Origin: Xanthomonas floridensis
GTDB taxonomy: Bacteria; Pseudomonadota; Gammaproteobacteria; Xanthomonadales; Xanthomonadaceae
Direction: 5' to 3'
Length of the DNA: 64,000 nt
NCBI RefSeq assembly: GCF_001642575.1
Contig: NZ_LXNG01000008.1
Coordinates: 62,001-126,000 of the forward strand
Both the position numbers and the translations under genes were made by a program. The notes below the pieces were generated by a model that did no database searches, was not told where the DNA came from, and saw only the letters and a list, made by a program, of their open reading frames with translations. Of the stretch, positions 13,068 through 22,323 are shown piece after piece; position 1 is the stretch's first letter, and each line of letters starts with the position of its first letter.

Positions 13068-14306
13068 ATGTCGCGTTTTTGGAAGATCACACTGCTGGTC
13101 ATAGCGGTGCTCGTCGTGGTGTTCGTCGCAATGCGGATGATGGGCGGGGGCAGTCAGGGCAAACGGGCCGGCGCGCCGGACGGCAACGGCACCGAAAACA
13201 GCGGCCCGGTCCCGGTCACGGTCGTGGCTGCCACCACCCAGGACGTGCCGGTCTATGCCAGTGCGCTGGGCACGGTGACCGCGCTCAACACGGTGACGGT
13301 CAACCCGCAGGTCGGCGGCCAGCTGATGAGCCTGAATTTCAAGGAAGGCCAGGAAGTGAAGAAGGGCGAGCTGCTGGCGCAGATCGACCCACGCACGCTG
13401 CAGGCCAGCTACGACCAGGCGCTGGCGGCCAAGCGCCAGAACCAGGCGCTGCTGGCGACCTCGCGGGTGAACTATCAACGCTCCAACGACCCGGCCTACA
13501 AGCAGTACGTTTCGCGCACAGACCTGGATACCCAGCGTAACCAGGTGGCGCAGTATGAGGCCGCGGTGGCCGCCAACGATGCGCAGATGCGCTCGGCGCA
13601 GGTGCAATTGCAGTTCACCCGCGTCACCGCGCCGATCGACGGCATCGCCGGCATCCGCGGGGTGGACGTGGGCAACATCGTCAGCGCCAGCTCGACCATC
13701 GTCACCCTGACCCAGATCCGCCCGATCTACGTGTCCTTCAACCTGCCCGAACGCGAGCTGCAGGCGGTGCGCAGCGGCCAGGCGGCGGCGCCGCTGGGCG
13801 TGGCCGCGCTGGATCGCGGCGATGCGCATGTGATCAGCGGCGACGGCAAGCTGGATGTGATCGATAACCGCATCGCCGCCGACAGCGGCACCTTCGGGGC
13901 GCGTGCGATCTTCGACAACACCGACAACGCCTTGTGGCCGGGGCAGTTCGTCAACGTGCGGCTGCAGCTGCGCACCATCGCCGACGGCACCGTGGTGCCG
14001 ACCCAGGCCGTGCAGCGCGGCCCGGACGGTGATTACGTCTACGTGGTGGGCAACGACAACACCGCGCAGATGCGCACCGTGGTGCAGGGCGTGGAGGTGG
14101 ACGACAGCCATGTGCAGGTCACCAAGGGCCTCAAGCCTGGCGAGCGCGTGGTCACCGAAGGCCAGTTCCGGCTCAAGCCGGGCAGCAAGGTCAGCGCACT
14201 CAAGCCGGGCGAGACCCCGCCCGAGCCTACCGAAGCCGAGCTCAAGGCAGCGCAGGACAAGCAGAAGGGCGGCGGCGGTGGCCGTCGCGGCGGTGGCCCG
14301 CGCTAA
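13068..14306 (+). CDS. RND efflux periplasmic adaptor (MdtA-like)
   Basis: 412 residues from MSRFWKITLLVIAVLVVVFV, an N-terminal membrane anchor; CAGGAG lies 7 bp upstream. The fold order is that of membrane-fusion proteins: lipoyl half-motif (VNPQVGGQLMSLNFKEGQEVKKGELLAQID), alpha-helical hairpin, second lipoyl half with TAPIDGIAGIRGVDVGNIV, beta-barrel, and membrane-proximal domain. The C-terminal tail is glycine/arginine-rich (GGGGGRRGGGPR). It bridges an inner-membrane RND permease to an outer-membrane channel. It is first of three genes in one direction with two permeases, as in mdtABC. Confidence 0.93.
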   Translation: MSRFWKITLLVIAVLVVVFVAMRMMGGGSQGKRAGAPDGNGTENSGPVPVTVVAATTQDVPVYASALGTVTALNTVTVNPQVGGQLMSLNFKEGQEVKKGELLAQIDPRTLQASYDQALAAKRQNQALLATSRVNYQRSNDPAYKQYVSRTDLDTQRNQVAQYEAAVAANDAQMRSAQVQLQFTRVTAPIDGIAGIRGVDVGNIVSASSTIVTLTQIRPIYVSFNLPERELQAVRSGQAAAPLGVAALDRGDAHVISGDGKLDVIDNRIAADSGTFGARAIFDNTDNALWPGQFVNVRLQLRTIADGTVVPTQAVQRGPDGDYVYVVGNDNTAQMRTVVQGVEVDDSHVQVTKGLKPGERVVTEGQFRLKPGSKVSALKPGETPPEPTEAELKAAQDKQKGGGGGRRGGGPR

Positions 14307-14400
14307 TGCCTGACCACTGGCGGCGGGACACCCCGCCGCCAGTGCGCGTCGGCGCCCTGCGCGCCGGCACCGATTGACGTCTTCAGCAAGGATTCCCCCC

Positions 14401-17400
14401 GTGGGCTTTTCGACCATCTTCATTCGCCGCCCCATCGCCACCTCGTTGTTGATGGCGGGCGTCCTGCTGCTGGGCATCCTGGGCTACCGGCAATTGCCGG
14501 TGTCGGCGCTGCCGGAAATCGACGCGCCCAGCCTGGTCGTGACCACCCAGTACCCCGGTGCCAACGCGACCACCATGGCCTCGCTGGTGACCACGCCGCT
14601 GGAGCGCCAGTTCGGGCAGATCTCCGGCCTGCAGATGATGACTTCCGACTCGTCGGCCGGCCTGTCCACGATCATTCTGCAGTTCTCGATGGACCGCGAC
14701 ATCGACATCGCCTCGCAGGACGTGCAGGCGGCGATCCGCCAGGCCACCCTGCCCTCGTCGCTGCCGTACCAGCCGGTCTATAACCGGGTCAATCCGGCCG
14801 ATGCGGCGATCCTCACGCTCAAGCTCACCTCCGACTCGCTGCCGCTGCGCGAGGTCAACCGCTACGCCGATGCGATCCTGGCCCAGCGCCTGTCGCAGGT
14901 GCCGGGCGTGGGTCTGGTGTCGATCGCCGGCAACGTGCGCCCTGCGGTGCGGATCCAGGTCAACCCGGCGCAGTTGTCGAACATGGGCCTGACCATGGAG
15001 TCGCTGCGCAGCGCGCTGACGCAGACCAATGTCAGCGCGCCCAAGGGCTCGCTCAACGGCAAGACCCAGTCCTACAGCATCGGCACCAACGACCAGCTCA
15101 CCGACGCGGCGCAGTACCGCGAGACCATCATCAGCTTCGCCAACGGCCGCCCGGTACGGCTGGCCGATGTGGCCAAGGTGGTGGACGGGGTGGAAAACGA
15201 CCAGCTCGCCGCCTGGGCCGATGGCAAGCCGGCGGTGCTGCTGGAAATCCGCCGCCAGCCCGGCGCCAACATCGTGCAGACGGTGGAGCAGATCCGCAGC
15301 ATCCTGCCACAGCTGCAGGCGGTGCTGCCGGCCGACGTGCATCTGGAGGTGTTCTCCGACCGCACCGAAACCATCCGCGCCTCGGTGCACGAGGTGAAGT
15401 TCACCCTGGTGCTGACCATCGCGCTGGTGGTGGCGGTGATCTTCGTGTTCCTGCGCCGGCTGTGGGCCACCATCATTCCCTCGGTGGCGGTGCCGTTGTC
15501 GCTGGCCGGCACCTTCGGGGTGATGGCGTTCGCCGGCATGTCGCTGGACAACCTGTCGCTGATGGCGCTGGTGGTGGCGACCGGGTTCGTGGTCGACGAT
15601 GCGATCGTGATGATCGAAAACATCGTGCGCTACATCGAACAGGGCAAGAGCGGGCCGGAAGCGGCCGAGATCGGCGCCAAGCAGATCGGCTTCACCGTGT
15701 TGTCGCTGACCGTATCGCTGGTGGCGGTGTTCCTGCCGCTGCTGCTGATGCCGGGCGTGACCGGGCGGTTGTTCCATGAGTTTGCGTGGGTGCTGTCGAT
15801 CGCGGTGGTGATCTCGATGCTGGTGTCGCTGACGCTGACGCCGATGATGTGCGCCTACCTGCTCAAGCCCGACGCACTGCCCGAAGGCGAGGACGCGCAC
15901 GAACGCGCAGCGGCCGCCGGCAAGCGCAATCTGTGGACACGCACGGTGGGCACCTACGAGCGCAGCCTGGACTGGGTGCTTGCCCATCAGCCGCTGACCC
16001 TGGCGGTGGCGATCGGCGCGGTGGCGCTGACGGTGGTGCTGTATGTGGCGATCCCCAAGGGCCTGCTGCCCGAACAGGACACCGGCCTGATCACCGGCGT
16101 GGTGCAGGCCGACCAGAACGTGGCCTTCCCGCAGATGGAAGAGCGCACCCAGGCGGTGGCAGCAGCGCTGAAGAAGGACCCGGCGGTGACCGGCGTGGCC
16201 GCCTTCATCGGTGCGGGCACCATGAACCCGACGCTCAACCAGGGCCAGCTGTCGATCGTGTTGAAGACGCGCGGGGACCGCGAGGGCCTGGATGAGGTGC
16301 TGCCGCGGCTGCAGAAAGCCGTGGCCGGCATTCCGGGCGTTGCGCTGTTCCTCAAGCCGGTGCAGGACGTCACCCTGGACACCCGCGTGGCGGCCACCGA
16401 ATACCAGTATTCGATCTCGGATGTGGACAGCACCGAGCTGGCCACCTGGGCCGGGCGCATGACCGAGGCGATGCGCAAGCTGCCCGAGCTGGCCGATGTG
16501 GACAACAACCTGGCCAATCAGGGACGTGCGCTGGAGCTGACCATCGATCGCGACAAGGCCAGCATGCTCGGCGTGCCGATGCAGACCATCGACGACACGC
16601 TGTACGACGCCTTCGGCCAACGCCAGATCTCCACCATCTTCACCGAGCTCAATCAGTACCGGGTGGTGCTGGAAGTGGCGCCGGAATTCCGCAGCAGCAC
16701 CGCATTGATGAATCAGCTGGCGGTGGCCAGCAACGGCAGCGGCGCGCTGACCGGCACCAATGCCACCAGCTTCGGCCAGGTGACCTCGTCCAACTCGTCC
16801 ACCGCCACCGGGGTGGGCAACCAGAACACCGGCATCGTGGTCGGCGCCGGCAGCATCATTCCGCTGGCCTCGCTGGCCGAAGCCAAGGTCACCAACACGC
16901 CGTTGGTGGTGAGCCACCAGCAGCAGCTGCCGGCGGTGACCATCTCGTTCAATCTGGCGCCGGGGCACTCGTTGTCGCAGGCAGTGGCGGCGATCGAGAA
17001 GGCGCGCGAAGACCTCAAGATCCCGACCCAGGTGCACGCGCAATTCGTCGGCAAGGCCGCCGAATTCACCGGCAGCCAGACCGATATCGTGTGGCTGTTG
17101 CTGGCCTCGATCGTGGTGATCTACATCGTGCTGGGCGTGCTGTACGAAAGCTACATCCACCCACTGACGATCATCTCCACATTGCCACCGGCCGGTGTCG
17201 GCGCATTGCTGGCGTTGATGATGTGCGGGCTGAGCCTGTCGGTGGACGGCATCGTCGGCATCGTGCTGCTGATCGGCATCGTCAAGAAGAACGCGATCAT
17301 GATGATCGACTTCGCCATCGACGCCCGCCGCGACGGCGCCAACGCGCACGAGGCGATCCGGCGCGCCTGCCTGCTGCGCTTCCGCCCGATCATGATGACC

Positions 17401-17649
17401 ACCGCCGCCGCCATGCTGGGCGCGTTGCCGCTGGCGCTGGGCACCGGCATCGGCTCGGAACTGCGGCGCCCGCTCGGCATCGCGATTGTGGGTGGCCTGC
17501 TGCTGTCGCAGCTGGTCACGCTGTACACCACACCGGTGATCTACCTGTACATGGAACGCGCCAGCGAGCGCCTGCGCGCCTGGCGCGCGCGGCGCGCGGC
17601 ACGCCATGGCGATGCGGCTTCGGTTCCACGCTCGGAGCGCCCGGCATGA
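14401..17649 (+). CDS. RND efflux permease 1 (MdtB-like)
   Basis: 1082 residues. The start is GTG at 14401 with AAGGA 8 bp upstream, giving MGFSTIFIRRPIATSLLMAG; an upstream TTG in frame is less likely. It has the twelve-helix RND layout: TM1 at residues 10-30, first periplasmic loop, a TM2-TM6 cluster with the proton-relay GFVVDDAIVMIEN, a second loop, and TM7-12 ending RRPLGIAIVGGLLLSQLVTLY. Drug/proton antiport across the inner membrane is the expected role. The region around residues 780-810 is Ser/Thr/Asn-rich and seems extended. Two different permeases downstream of one adaptor suggests a heteromeric MdtBC-type pump. Confidence 0.95.
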   Translation: MGFSTIFIRRPIATSLLMAGVLLLGILGYRQLPVSALPEIDAPSLVVTTQYPGANATTMASLVTTPLERQFGQISGLQMMTSDSSAGLSTIILQFSMDRDIDIASQDVQAAIRQATLPSSLPYQPVYNRVNPADAAILTLKLTSDSLPLREVNRYADAILAQRLSQVPGVGLVSIAGNVRPAVRIQVNPAQLSNMGLTMESLRSALTQTNVSAPKGSLNGKTQSYSIGTNDQLTDAAQYRETIISFANGRPVRLADVAKVVDGVENDQLAAWADGKPAVLLEIRRQPGANIVQTVEQIRSILPQLQAVLPADVHLEVFSDRTETIRASVHEVKFTLVLTIALVVAVIFVFLRRLWATIIPSVAVPLSLAGTFGVMAFAGMSLDNLSLMALVVATGFVVDDAIVMIENIVRYIEQGKSGPEAAEIGAKQIGFTVLSLTVSLVAVFLPLLLMPGVTGRLFHEFAWVLSIAVVISMLVSLTLTPMMCAYLLKPDALPEGEDAHERAAAAGKRNLWTRTVGTYERSLDWVLAHQPLTLAVAIGAVALTVVLYVAIPKGLLPEQDTGLITGVVQADQNVAFPQMEERTQAVAAALKKDPAVTGVAAFIGAGTMNPTLNQGQLSIVLKTRGDREGLDEVLPRLQKAVAGIPGVALFLKPVQDVTLDTRVAATEYQYSISDVDSTELATWAGRMTEAMRKLPELADVDNNLANQGRALELTIDRDKASMLGVPMQTIDDTLYDAFGQRQISTIFTELNQYRVVLEVAPEFRSSTALMNQLAVASNGSGALTGTNATSFGQVTSSNSSTATGVGNQNTGIVVGAGSIIPLASLAEAKVTNTPLVVSHQQQLPAVTISFNLAPGHSLSQAVAAIEKAREDLKIPTQVHAQFVGKAAEFTGSQTDIVWLLLASIVVIYIVLGVLYESYIHPLTIISTLPPAGVGALLALMMCGLSLSVDGIVGIVLLIGIVKKNAIMMIDFAIDARRDGANAHEAIRRACLLRFRPIMMTTAAAMLGALPLALGTGIGSELRRPLGIAIVGGLLLSQLVTLYTTPVIYLYMERASERLRAWRARRAARHGDAASVPRSERPA

Positions 17650-17753
17650 GGACCGCTAGCGGCATCGCAGATCGGCGCGCAGGCCCGCAGCTTAGCTGGC
17701 GCGCCTGCGCCAGTGGCATCTGCTTTGGCTTTGACTTTGGCTTTGGCCTTTAC

Positions 17754-17783
17754 CGATTCCCGAATCCCGATTCCCGATTCCCG
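17754..17783. repeat. GATTCCC heptad repeats between RND permease genes
   Basis: About four GATTCCC units ending 11 bp before the second permease start, so it lies within the operon leader of that gene. It is preceded by a short TTTGGC-type repeat (about 17724-17751). Confidence 0.75.
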
Positions 17784-17794
17784 GCAGTCACCCC

Positions 17795-20700
17795 ATGAAC
17801 ATCTCCGCGCCCTTCATCAAGCGCCCGATCGGCACCTCGCTGCTGGCGATCGGTTTGTTCGTGATCGGACTGATGTGCTACCTGCGGCTGGGCGTGGCGG
17901 CGTTGCCGAACATCCAGATCCCGGTGATCTTCGTGCACGCCACGCAGTCCGGTGCCGATGCCAGCACCATGGCATCCACCGTCACCGCGCCGCTGGAACG
18001 CCACCTGGGCCAGTTGCCCGGCATCGACCGCATGCGCTCCTCCAGCTCGGAGAGCAGCAGCCTGGTGGTGCTGGTGTTCCAGAGCAATCGCAACATCGAT
18101 TCGGCCGCGCAGGACATCCAGACCGCGATCAACGCATCGCAATCGGACCTGCCTTCCGGGCTCGGCACGCCGATCTATTCCAAGGCCAATCCGAACGACG
18201 ACCCGGTCATCGCCATCGCCTTGACCTCGGACACCCAGTCGGCCGATGAGTTGTACAACGTCGCCGACTCGCTGCTGGCGCAACGGCTGCGCCAGATCAC
18301 CGGCATCAGTTCGGTCGACATCGCCGGTGCCTCCACGCCGGCAGTGCGCGTGGACGTGGACCTGCGCGCGCTCAATGCGCTGGGCCTGACCCCGGACGAT
18401 CTGCGCAACGCGGTGCGCGCGGCCAATGTCACCTCGCCGACCGGATTCCTGTCCGACGGCAACACCACCATGGCCATCATCGCCAACGATTCGGTATCCA
18501 AGGCCGCCGATTTCGCGCAGCTGGCGATTTCCACCCAATCCAACGGGCGCATCGTGCGGCTGGCCGATGTGGCCACCGTCTACGACGGCCAGCAGGATGC
18601 CTACCAAGCCGCCTGGTTCGACGGCAAACCGGCCGTGGTGATGTATGCCTTCACCCGCGCCGGCGCCAACATCGTCGAGACCGTGGACCAGGTCAAGGCG
18701 CAGATTCCCGAGTTGCGCGCGTATCTGCAGCCCGGCACCACGCTCACGCCCTACTTCGATCGCACGCCCACCATTCGCGCCTCGCTGCACGAGGTGCAGG
18801 CCACGCTGATGATCAGCCTGGCGATGGTGGTGCTGACCATGGCGCTGTTTCTGCGCAGGCTCGCGCCCACACTGATTGCCGCCGTCACCGTGCCGCTGTC
18901 GCTGGCAGGCTCGGCGCTGGTGATGTACGTGCTGGGCTTCACCTTGAACAACCTGAGCCTGCTGGCGCTGGTGATCGCCATTGGCTTCGTGGTCGACGAT
19001 GCGATCGTGGTGATCGAAAACGTCATGCGGCATCTGGACGAAGGCATGCCGCGCCTTGAGGCCGCCCTGACCGGTGCGCGCGAGATCGGCTTCACCATCG
19101 TCTCGATCACTGCGTCGTTGGTGGCGGTGTTCATTCCGATGCTGTTCGCCAGCGGCATGGTCGGCGCGTTCTTCCGCGAATTCACCGTGACCCTGGTGGC
19201 GGCGATCGTGGTGTCGATGCTGGTATCGCTGACCTTGACCCCGGCGCTGTGCAGCCGCTTCCTGTCGGCACATACCGAGCCGGAAAAGCCCGGCCGTTTC
19301 GGCGCCTGGCTGGACCGCATGCACGAGCGCATGCTCGCCGTTTACACCGTGGCGCTGGACTTTTCGTTGCGCCACGCATTGTTGCTGTCGCTGACGCCCT
19401 TGCTGTTGATCGCCGCCACCATTTTTCTCGGCGGTGCGGTCAAGAAGGGCTCGTTCCCCGCGCAGGACACCGGCCTGATCTGGGGCAGAGCCAATTCCAG
19501 CGCCACGGTATCGTTCGCCGACATGGTCAGCCGCCAGCGCCGCATCACCGACATGCTGATGGCCGACCCGGCGGTGAAGACCGTCGGCGCACGGCTGGGC
19601 TCCGGCCGTCAGGGGTCGAGTGCGTCGTTCAATATCGAGCTGAAAAAACGCAGTGAGGGCCGCCGCGATACCACCGCGCAGGTGGTCGCACGGCTGAGCG
19701 CCAAGGCCGACCGCTACCCCGACCTGGACTTGCGCCTGCGCGCCATCCAGGACCTGCCCAGCGACGGCGGCGGCGGCACCAGCCAGGGCGCGCAGTACCG
19801 CGTGTCGCTGCAGGGCAACGACCTGGCGCAGTTGCAGGAATGGCTGCCCAAGCTGCAGGCCGCGCTGAAGAAGAACCCGCGCCTGCGCGATGTCGGCACC
19901 GACGTGGATACCGCCGGCCTGCGCCAGAACATCGTGATCGACCGCGCCAAGGCCGCGCGCCTGGGAATCACGGTCGGTGCGATCGACGGCGCGCTGTATG
20001 GCGCGTTCGGCCAGCGCTCCATCTCCACCATCTATTCGGATCTCAACCAGTACAGCGTGGTGGTCAATGCGCTGCCCTCGCAGACCGCCACGCCCAAGGC
20101 GCTGGACCAGATCTTCGTGCCCAACCGCGCCGGGCAGATGGTGCCGATCACCGCGGTCGCCACCCAGACCCCCGGCCTGGCGCCGCCGCAGATCATCCAT
20201 GAAAACCAGTACACCACGATGGATCTGAGCTACAACCTCGCACCGGGCGTGAGCACCGGCGAGGCGGATCTGATCATCAAGTCCACCGTGGACGGCTTGC
20301 GCATGCCCGACGGCATCCGTCTCAGCGGCGACGACAGCTTCAACGTGCAGCTCAGCCCCAACTCGATGGGCGTGCTGTTGCTGGCGGCCGTGCTCACCGT
20401 CTACATCGTGCTGGGCATGCTCTACGAGAGCCTGATCCATCCGGTGACCATCCTGTCCACGCTGCCGGCGGCCGGTGTCGGCGCGCTGCTGGCATTGTTC
20501 CTGACCAATACCGAGCTGTCGGTGATCTCGATGATTGCGTTGGTGCTGCTGATCGGCATCGTCAAGAAGAACGCCATCATGATGATCGACTTCGCACTGG
20601 TGGCGCAGCGCGTGCATGGCATGGACGCGCGCGCGGCCGCACGCGAGGCCTCGATCGTGCGCTTCCGCCCGATCATGATGACCACCATGGTGGCGATCCT

Positions 20701-20935
20701 GGCAGCGGTGCCGCTGGCGGTCGGCCTGGGCGAAGGCTCCGAGCTGCGCCGCCCGCTGGGTATCGCGATGATCGGCGGGCTGGTGTTCTCGCAGAGCCTG
20801 ACCCTGCTCAGCACCCCGGCGCTGTATGTGATCTTCTCGTGCCTGAGCGAACGCTGGAAGGCGCGTCGCGCCCGCAAGCGCGCAAAGCGTGCCGAACGCG
20901 CGGCGGCCCGGCGCCCGGCGGCGTCGGCGCACTGA
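17795..20935 (+). CDS. RND efflux permease 2 (MdtC-like)
   Basis: 1046 residues starting MNISAPFIKRPIGTSLLAIG. The layout matches the previous gene: TM1, porter domain, GFVVDDAIVVIENVMRHLDEG with the essential Asp pair in TM4, a second porter domain, and a closing RRPLGIAMIGGLVFSQSLTLLSTP. The C-terminus is very basic (RRARKRAKRAERAAARR). It is probably the second subunit of a heteromeric pump with the preceding permease. The 145-bp gap between the genes is large for an operon and filled by repeats, but no terminator is seen there. No outer-membrane channel gene follows, so a TolC-type protein elsewhere must serve. Confidence 0.95.
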   Translation: MNISAPFIKRPIGTSLLAIGLFVIGLMCYLRLGVAALPNIQIPVIFVHATQSGADASTMASTVTAPLERHLGQLPGIDRMRSSSSESSSLVVLVFQSNRNIDSAAQDIQTAINASQSDLPSGLGTPIYSKANPNDDPVIAIALTSDTQSADELYNVADSLLAQRLRQITGISSVDIAGASTPAVRVDVDLRALNALGLTPDDLRNAVRAANVTSPTGFLSDGNTTMAIIANDSVSKAADFAQLAISTQSNGRIVRLADVATVYDGQQDAYQAAWFDGKPAVVMYAFTRAGANIVETVDQVKAQIPELRAYLQPGTTLTPYFDRTPTIRASLHEVQATLMISLAMVVLTMALFLRRLAPTLIAAVTVPLSLAGSALVMYVLGFTLNNLSLLALVIAIGFVVDDAIVVIENVMRHLDEGMPRLEAALTGAREIGFTIVSITASLVAVFIPMLFASGMVGAFFREFTVTLVAAIVVSMLVSLTLTPALCSRFLSAHTEPEKPGRFGAWLDRMHERMLAVYTVALDFSLRHALLLSLTPLLLIAATIFLGGAVKKGSFPAQDTGLIWGRANSSATVSFADMVSRQRRITDMLMADPAVKTVGARLGSGRQGSSASFNIELKKRSEGRRDTTAQVVARLSAKADRYPDLDLRLRAIQDLPSDGGGGTSQGAQYRVSLQGNDLAQLQEWLPKLQAALKKNPRLRDVGTDVDTAGLRQNIVIDRAKAARLGITVGAIDGALYGAFGQRSISTIYSDLNQYSVVVNALPSQTATPKALDQIFVPNRAGQMVPITAVATQTPGLAPPQIIHENQYTTMDLSYNLAPGVSTGEADLIIKSTVDGLRMPDGIRLSGDDSFNVQLSPNSMGVLLLAAVLTVYIVLGMLYESLIHPVTILSTLPAAGVGALLALFLTNTELSVISMIALVLLIGIVKKNAIMMIDFALVAQRVHGMDARAAAREASIVRFRPIMMTTMVAILAAVPLAVGLGEGSELRRPLGIAMIGGLVFSQSLTLLSTPALYVIFSCLSERWKARRARKRAKRAERAAARRPAASAH

Positions 20936-20947
20936 GACAACTGCAGC

Positions 20948-20979
20948 ACTCGCACCAGCCTGAGTGGGCCGGTGCGAGT
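20948..20979 (+). terminator. Hairpin after the RND operon
   Basis: ACTCGCACC (20948-20956) pairs with GGTGCGAGT (20971-20979) across a 14-nt loop, 13 bp after the permease stop. There is no strong T-tract, so termination strength is uncertain. Confidence 0.55.
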
Positions 20980-21041
20980 CATCGTTAGCCGTCTCAGGCA
21001 GAACCGCCCGTCAATCCTCACATCAAGGACGCCACCGAAGG

Positions 21042-21437
21042 ATCACGCAAATCTTCGTCAACCTGCCGGTCGAATCGCTGCCACGCTCGGTCGCCTTCTT
21101 TACCGCGCTGGGCTTCCAGTTCAATCCGGTCTACACCGACGAAAATGCCACCTGCCTGATCCTGGGCGAGAACATCTTCGCGATGTTGCTGGTCAAACCG
21201 TTCTTCCAGGGCTTCAGCCACAAGCCGGTATGCGATACCGCCAGCGCGGCCGAAACCATTACCGCACTCGCCGTGGACAGTCGCGACGAGGTCGACGCAC
21301 TGATCGACAAGGCACGCGCCGCCGGCGCGCAGATCAGCAGCGAGGCGAAGGACGACGGCTTCATGTACCAGCACGGCTTCGCCGATCTGGATGGCCGGCT
21401 GTGGGAGATCTTCCACAGCAGCGGCACGCCGGGCTGA
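21042..21437 (+). CDS. VOC (glyoxalase-like) protein with doubtful ATC start
   Basis: The protein TQIFVNLPVESLPRSVAFFTALGF...DLDGRLWEIFHSSG is a complete vicinal-oxygen-chelate fold of about 130 residues. It has paired beta-alpha-beta-beta-beta modules and a C-terminal metal Glu in LWEIF. No ATG, GTG or TTG stands at the expected start: the codon at 21042 is ATC where MTQIF would be expected. AAGGA lies about 12 bp before it. A GTG at 20964 would add 26 residues of unlike sequence overlapping the operon hairpin. Either translation starts at ATC, or the gene has lost its start. Substrate is unknown. Confidence 0.7.
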   Translation: MTQIFVNLPVESLPRSVAFFTALGFQFNPVYTDENATCLILGENIFAMLLVKPFFQGFSHKPVCDTASAAETITALAVDSRDEVDALIDKARAAGAQISSEAKDDGFMYQHGFADLDGRLWEIFHSSGTPG

Positions 21438-21658
21438 CGCGTCGGGCAACGCTGCTCTCCCATCCCGCCTCGCCGCCGTGGAGCACAGCGGGGGTGGCAG
21501 CGAGGGGGGCGCCGGCCGCTGCCCGCATCGCGCGCAATGGTTTGATCGGCGCTGGCTGGCGCGCTGGCCGAACATGACCGCCACGCCAACGCCCAGGCGG
21601 CCTTGCTCGGCACCGCAGCACTGCCGGCGACAAGGCGTTGCTGCCAGCACGCGCTACC

Positions 21659-22089
21659 TCAATGCATACGCCGGAACAGACCGAGTGGAGTCAAGCCGCA
21701 ACGGGGGCGCACTCGGTACCGCCAAGCCGCGACGACACCGGCAACCCCAAGCACCAACAACACCAGCGACGCGGCCCACGTGGACAGGAAGCCGGCGGCA
21801 TAGGCCATGGCCGGGTTCGACGGCAGCTAACGAACGGTGAGGCGCGTGCCCACGGCAGGCGCCGGCCCCATCCGCATGCCGCGGAGGTGAATCGATGCGT
21901 CCGTCCTGCCGCGTCGGTGAAGGACACCGCCGGCAAATGGAAAACGGCACCGTCGGACTCGCGCGTCTCGTGGCCTTGGACGGTTCCGGACGCCATTGCG
22001 CCCGACCACACGACATGCAATCGACGGGTGCCGAGCCAGGGAGCCAGGACGACGCAGATCCTCCCGATCGCGGCGAAATAGGTCCCCAT
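21659..22089 (-). pseudogene. Decayed DUF3592-like membrane protein gene
   Basis: Starts MGTYFAAIGRICVV. A middle block reads TVQGHETRESDGAVFHLPAVSFTDAAGRTHRFTS, which resembles DUF3592 proteins. The frame then shifts by one near 21855: the continuation AVGTRLTVR is followed by TAG where a Tyr codon is expected. After that, PSNPAMAYAAGFLSTWAASLVLLVLGVAGVV restores a typical second membrane helix, ending at TGA 21661-21659. One frameshift and one nonsense change therefore break an otherwise recognisable two-helix membrane protein. The flanks (21438-21658 and 22090-22323) show no gene. Confidence 0.65.
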
Positions 22090-22323
22090 CCGCGCATCCG
22101 CATTCCGTCATGCACTTCGAGCAAGCCGCGCTGAGAGCTGGCGTCGATGCACCGAAGTACCAAGCAACACGCTGATCATGCAGAGCGCACTGTTCGCTGA
22201 AACAGATAGCAAGGCCCGGTCAGCGAAAGCGTCAACACTGCATCACTTAGCTGCCTGTTGAGCCTGTCTGCGGTAATCGCCTCGACGGGCTCCCGGCTAC
22301 CCCGGTCTGATGCCAACCACACG

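Noticed and set aside
14383..17607. Minus-strand frame of 1074 codons opposite the first RND permease
   Set aside because: His/Arg/Gln-rich composition typical of antisense shadows in high-GC DNA.
17750..20932. Minus-strand frame of 1060 codons opposite the second RND permease
   Set aside because: Same shadow composition; no conserved motif.
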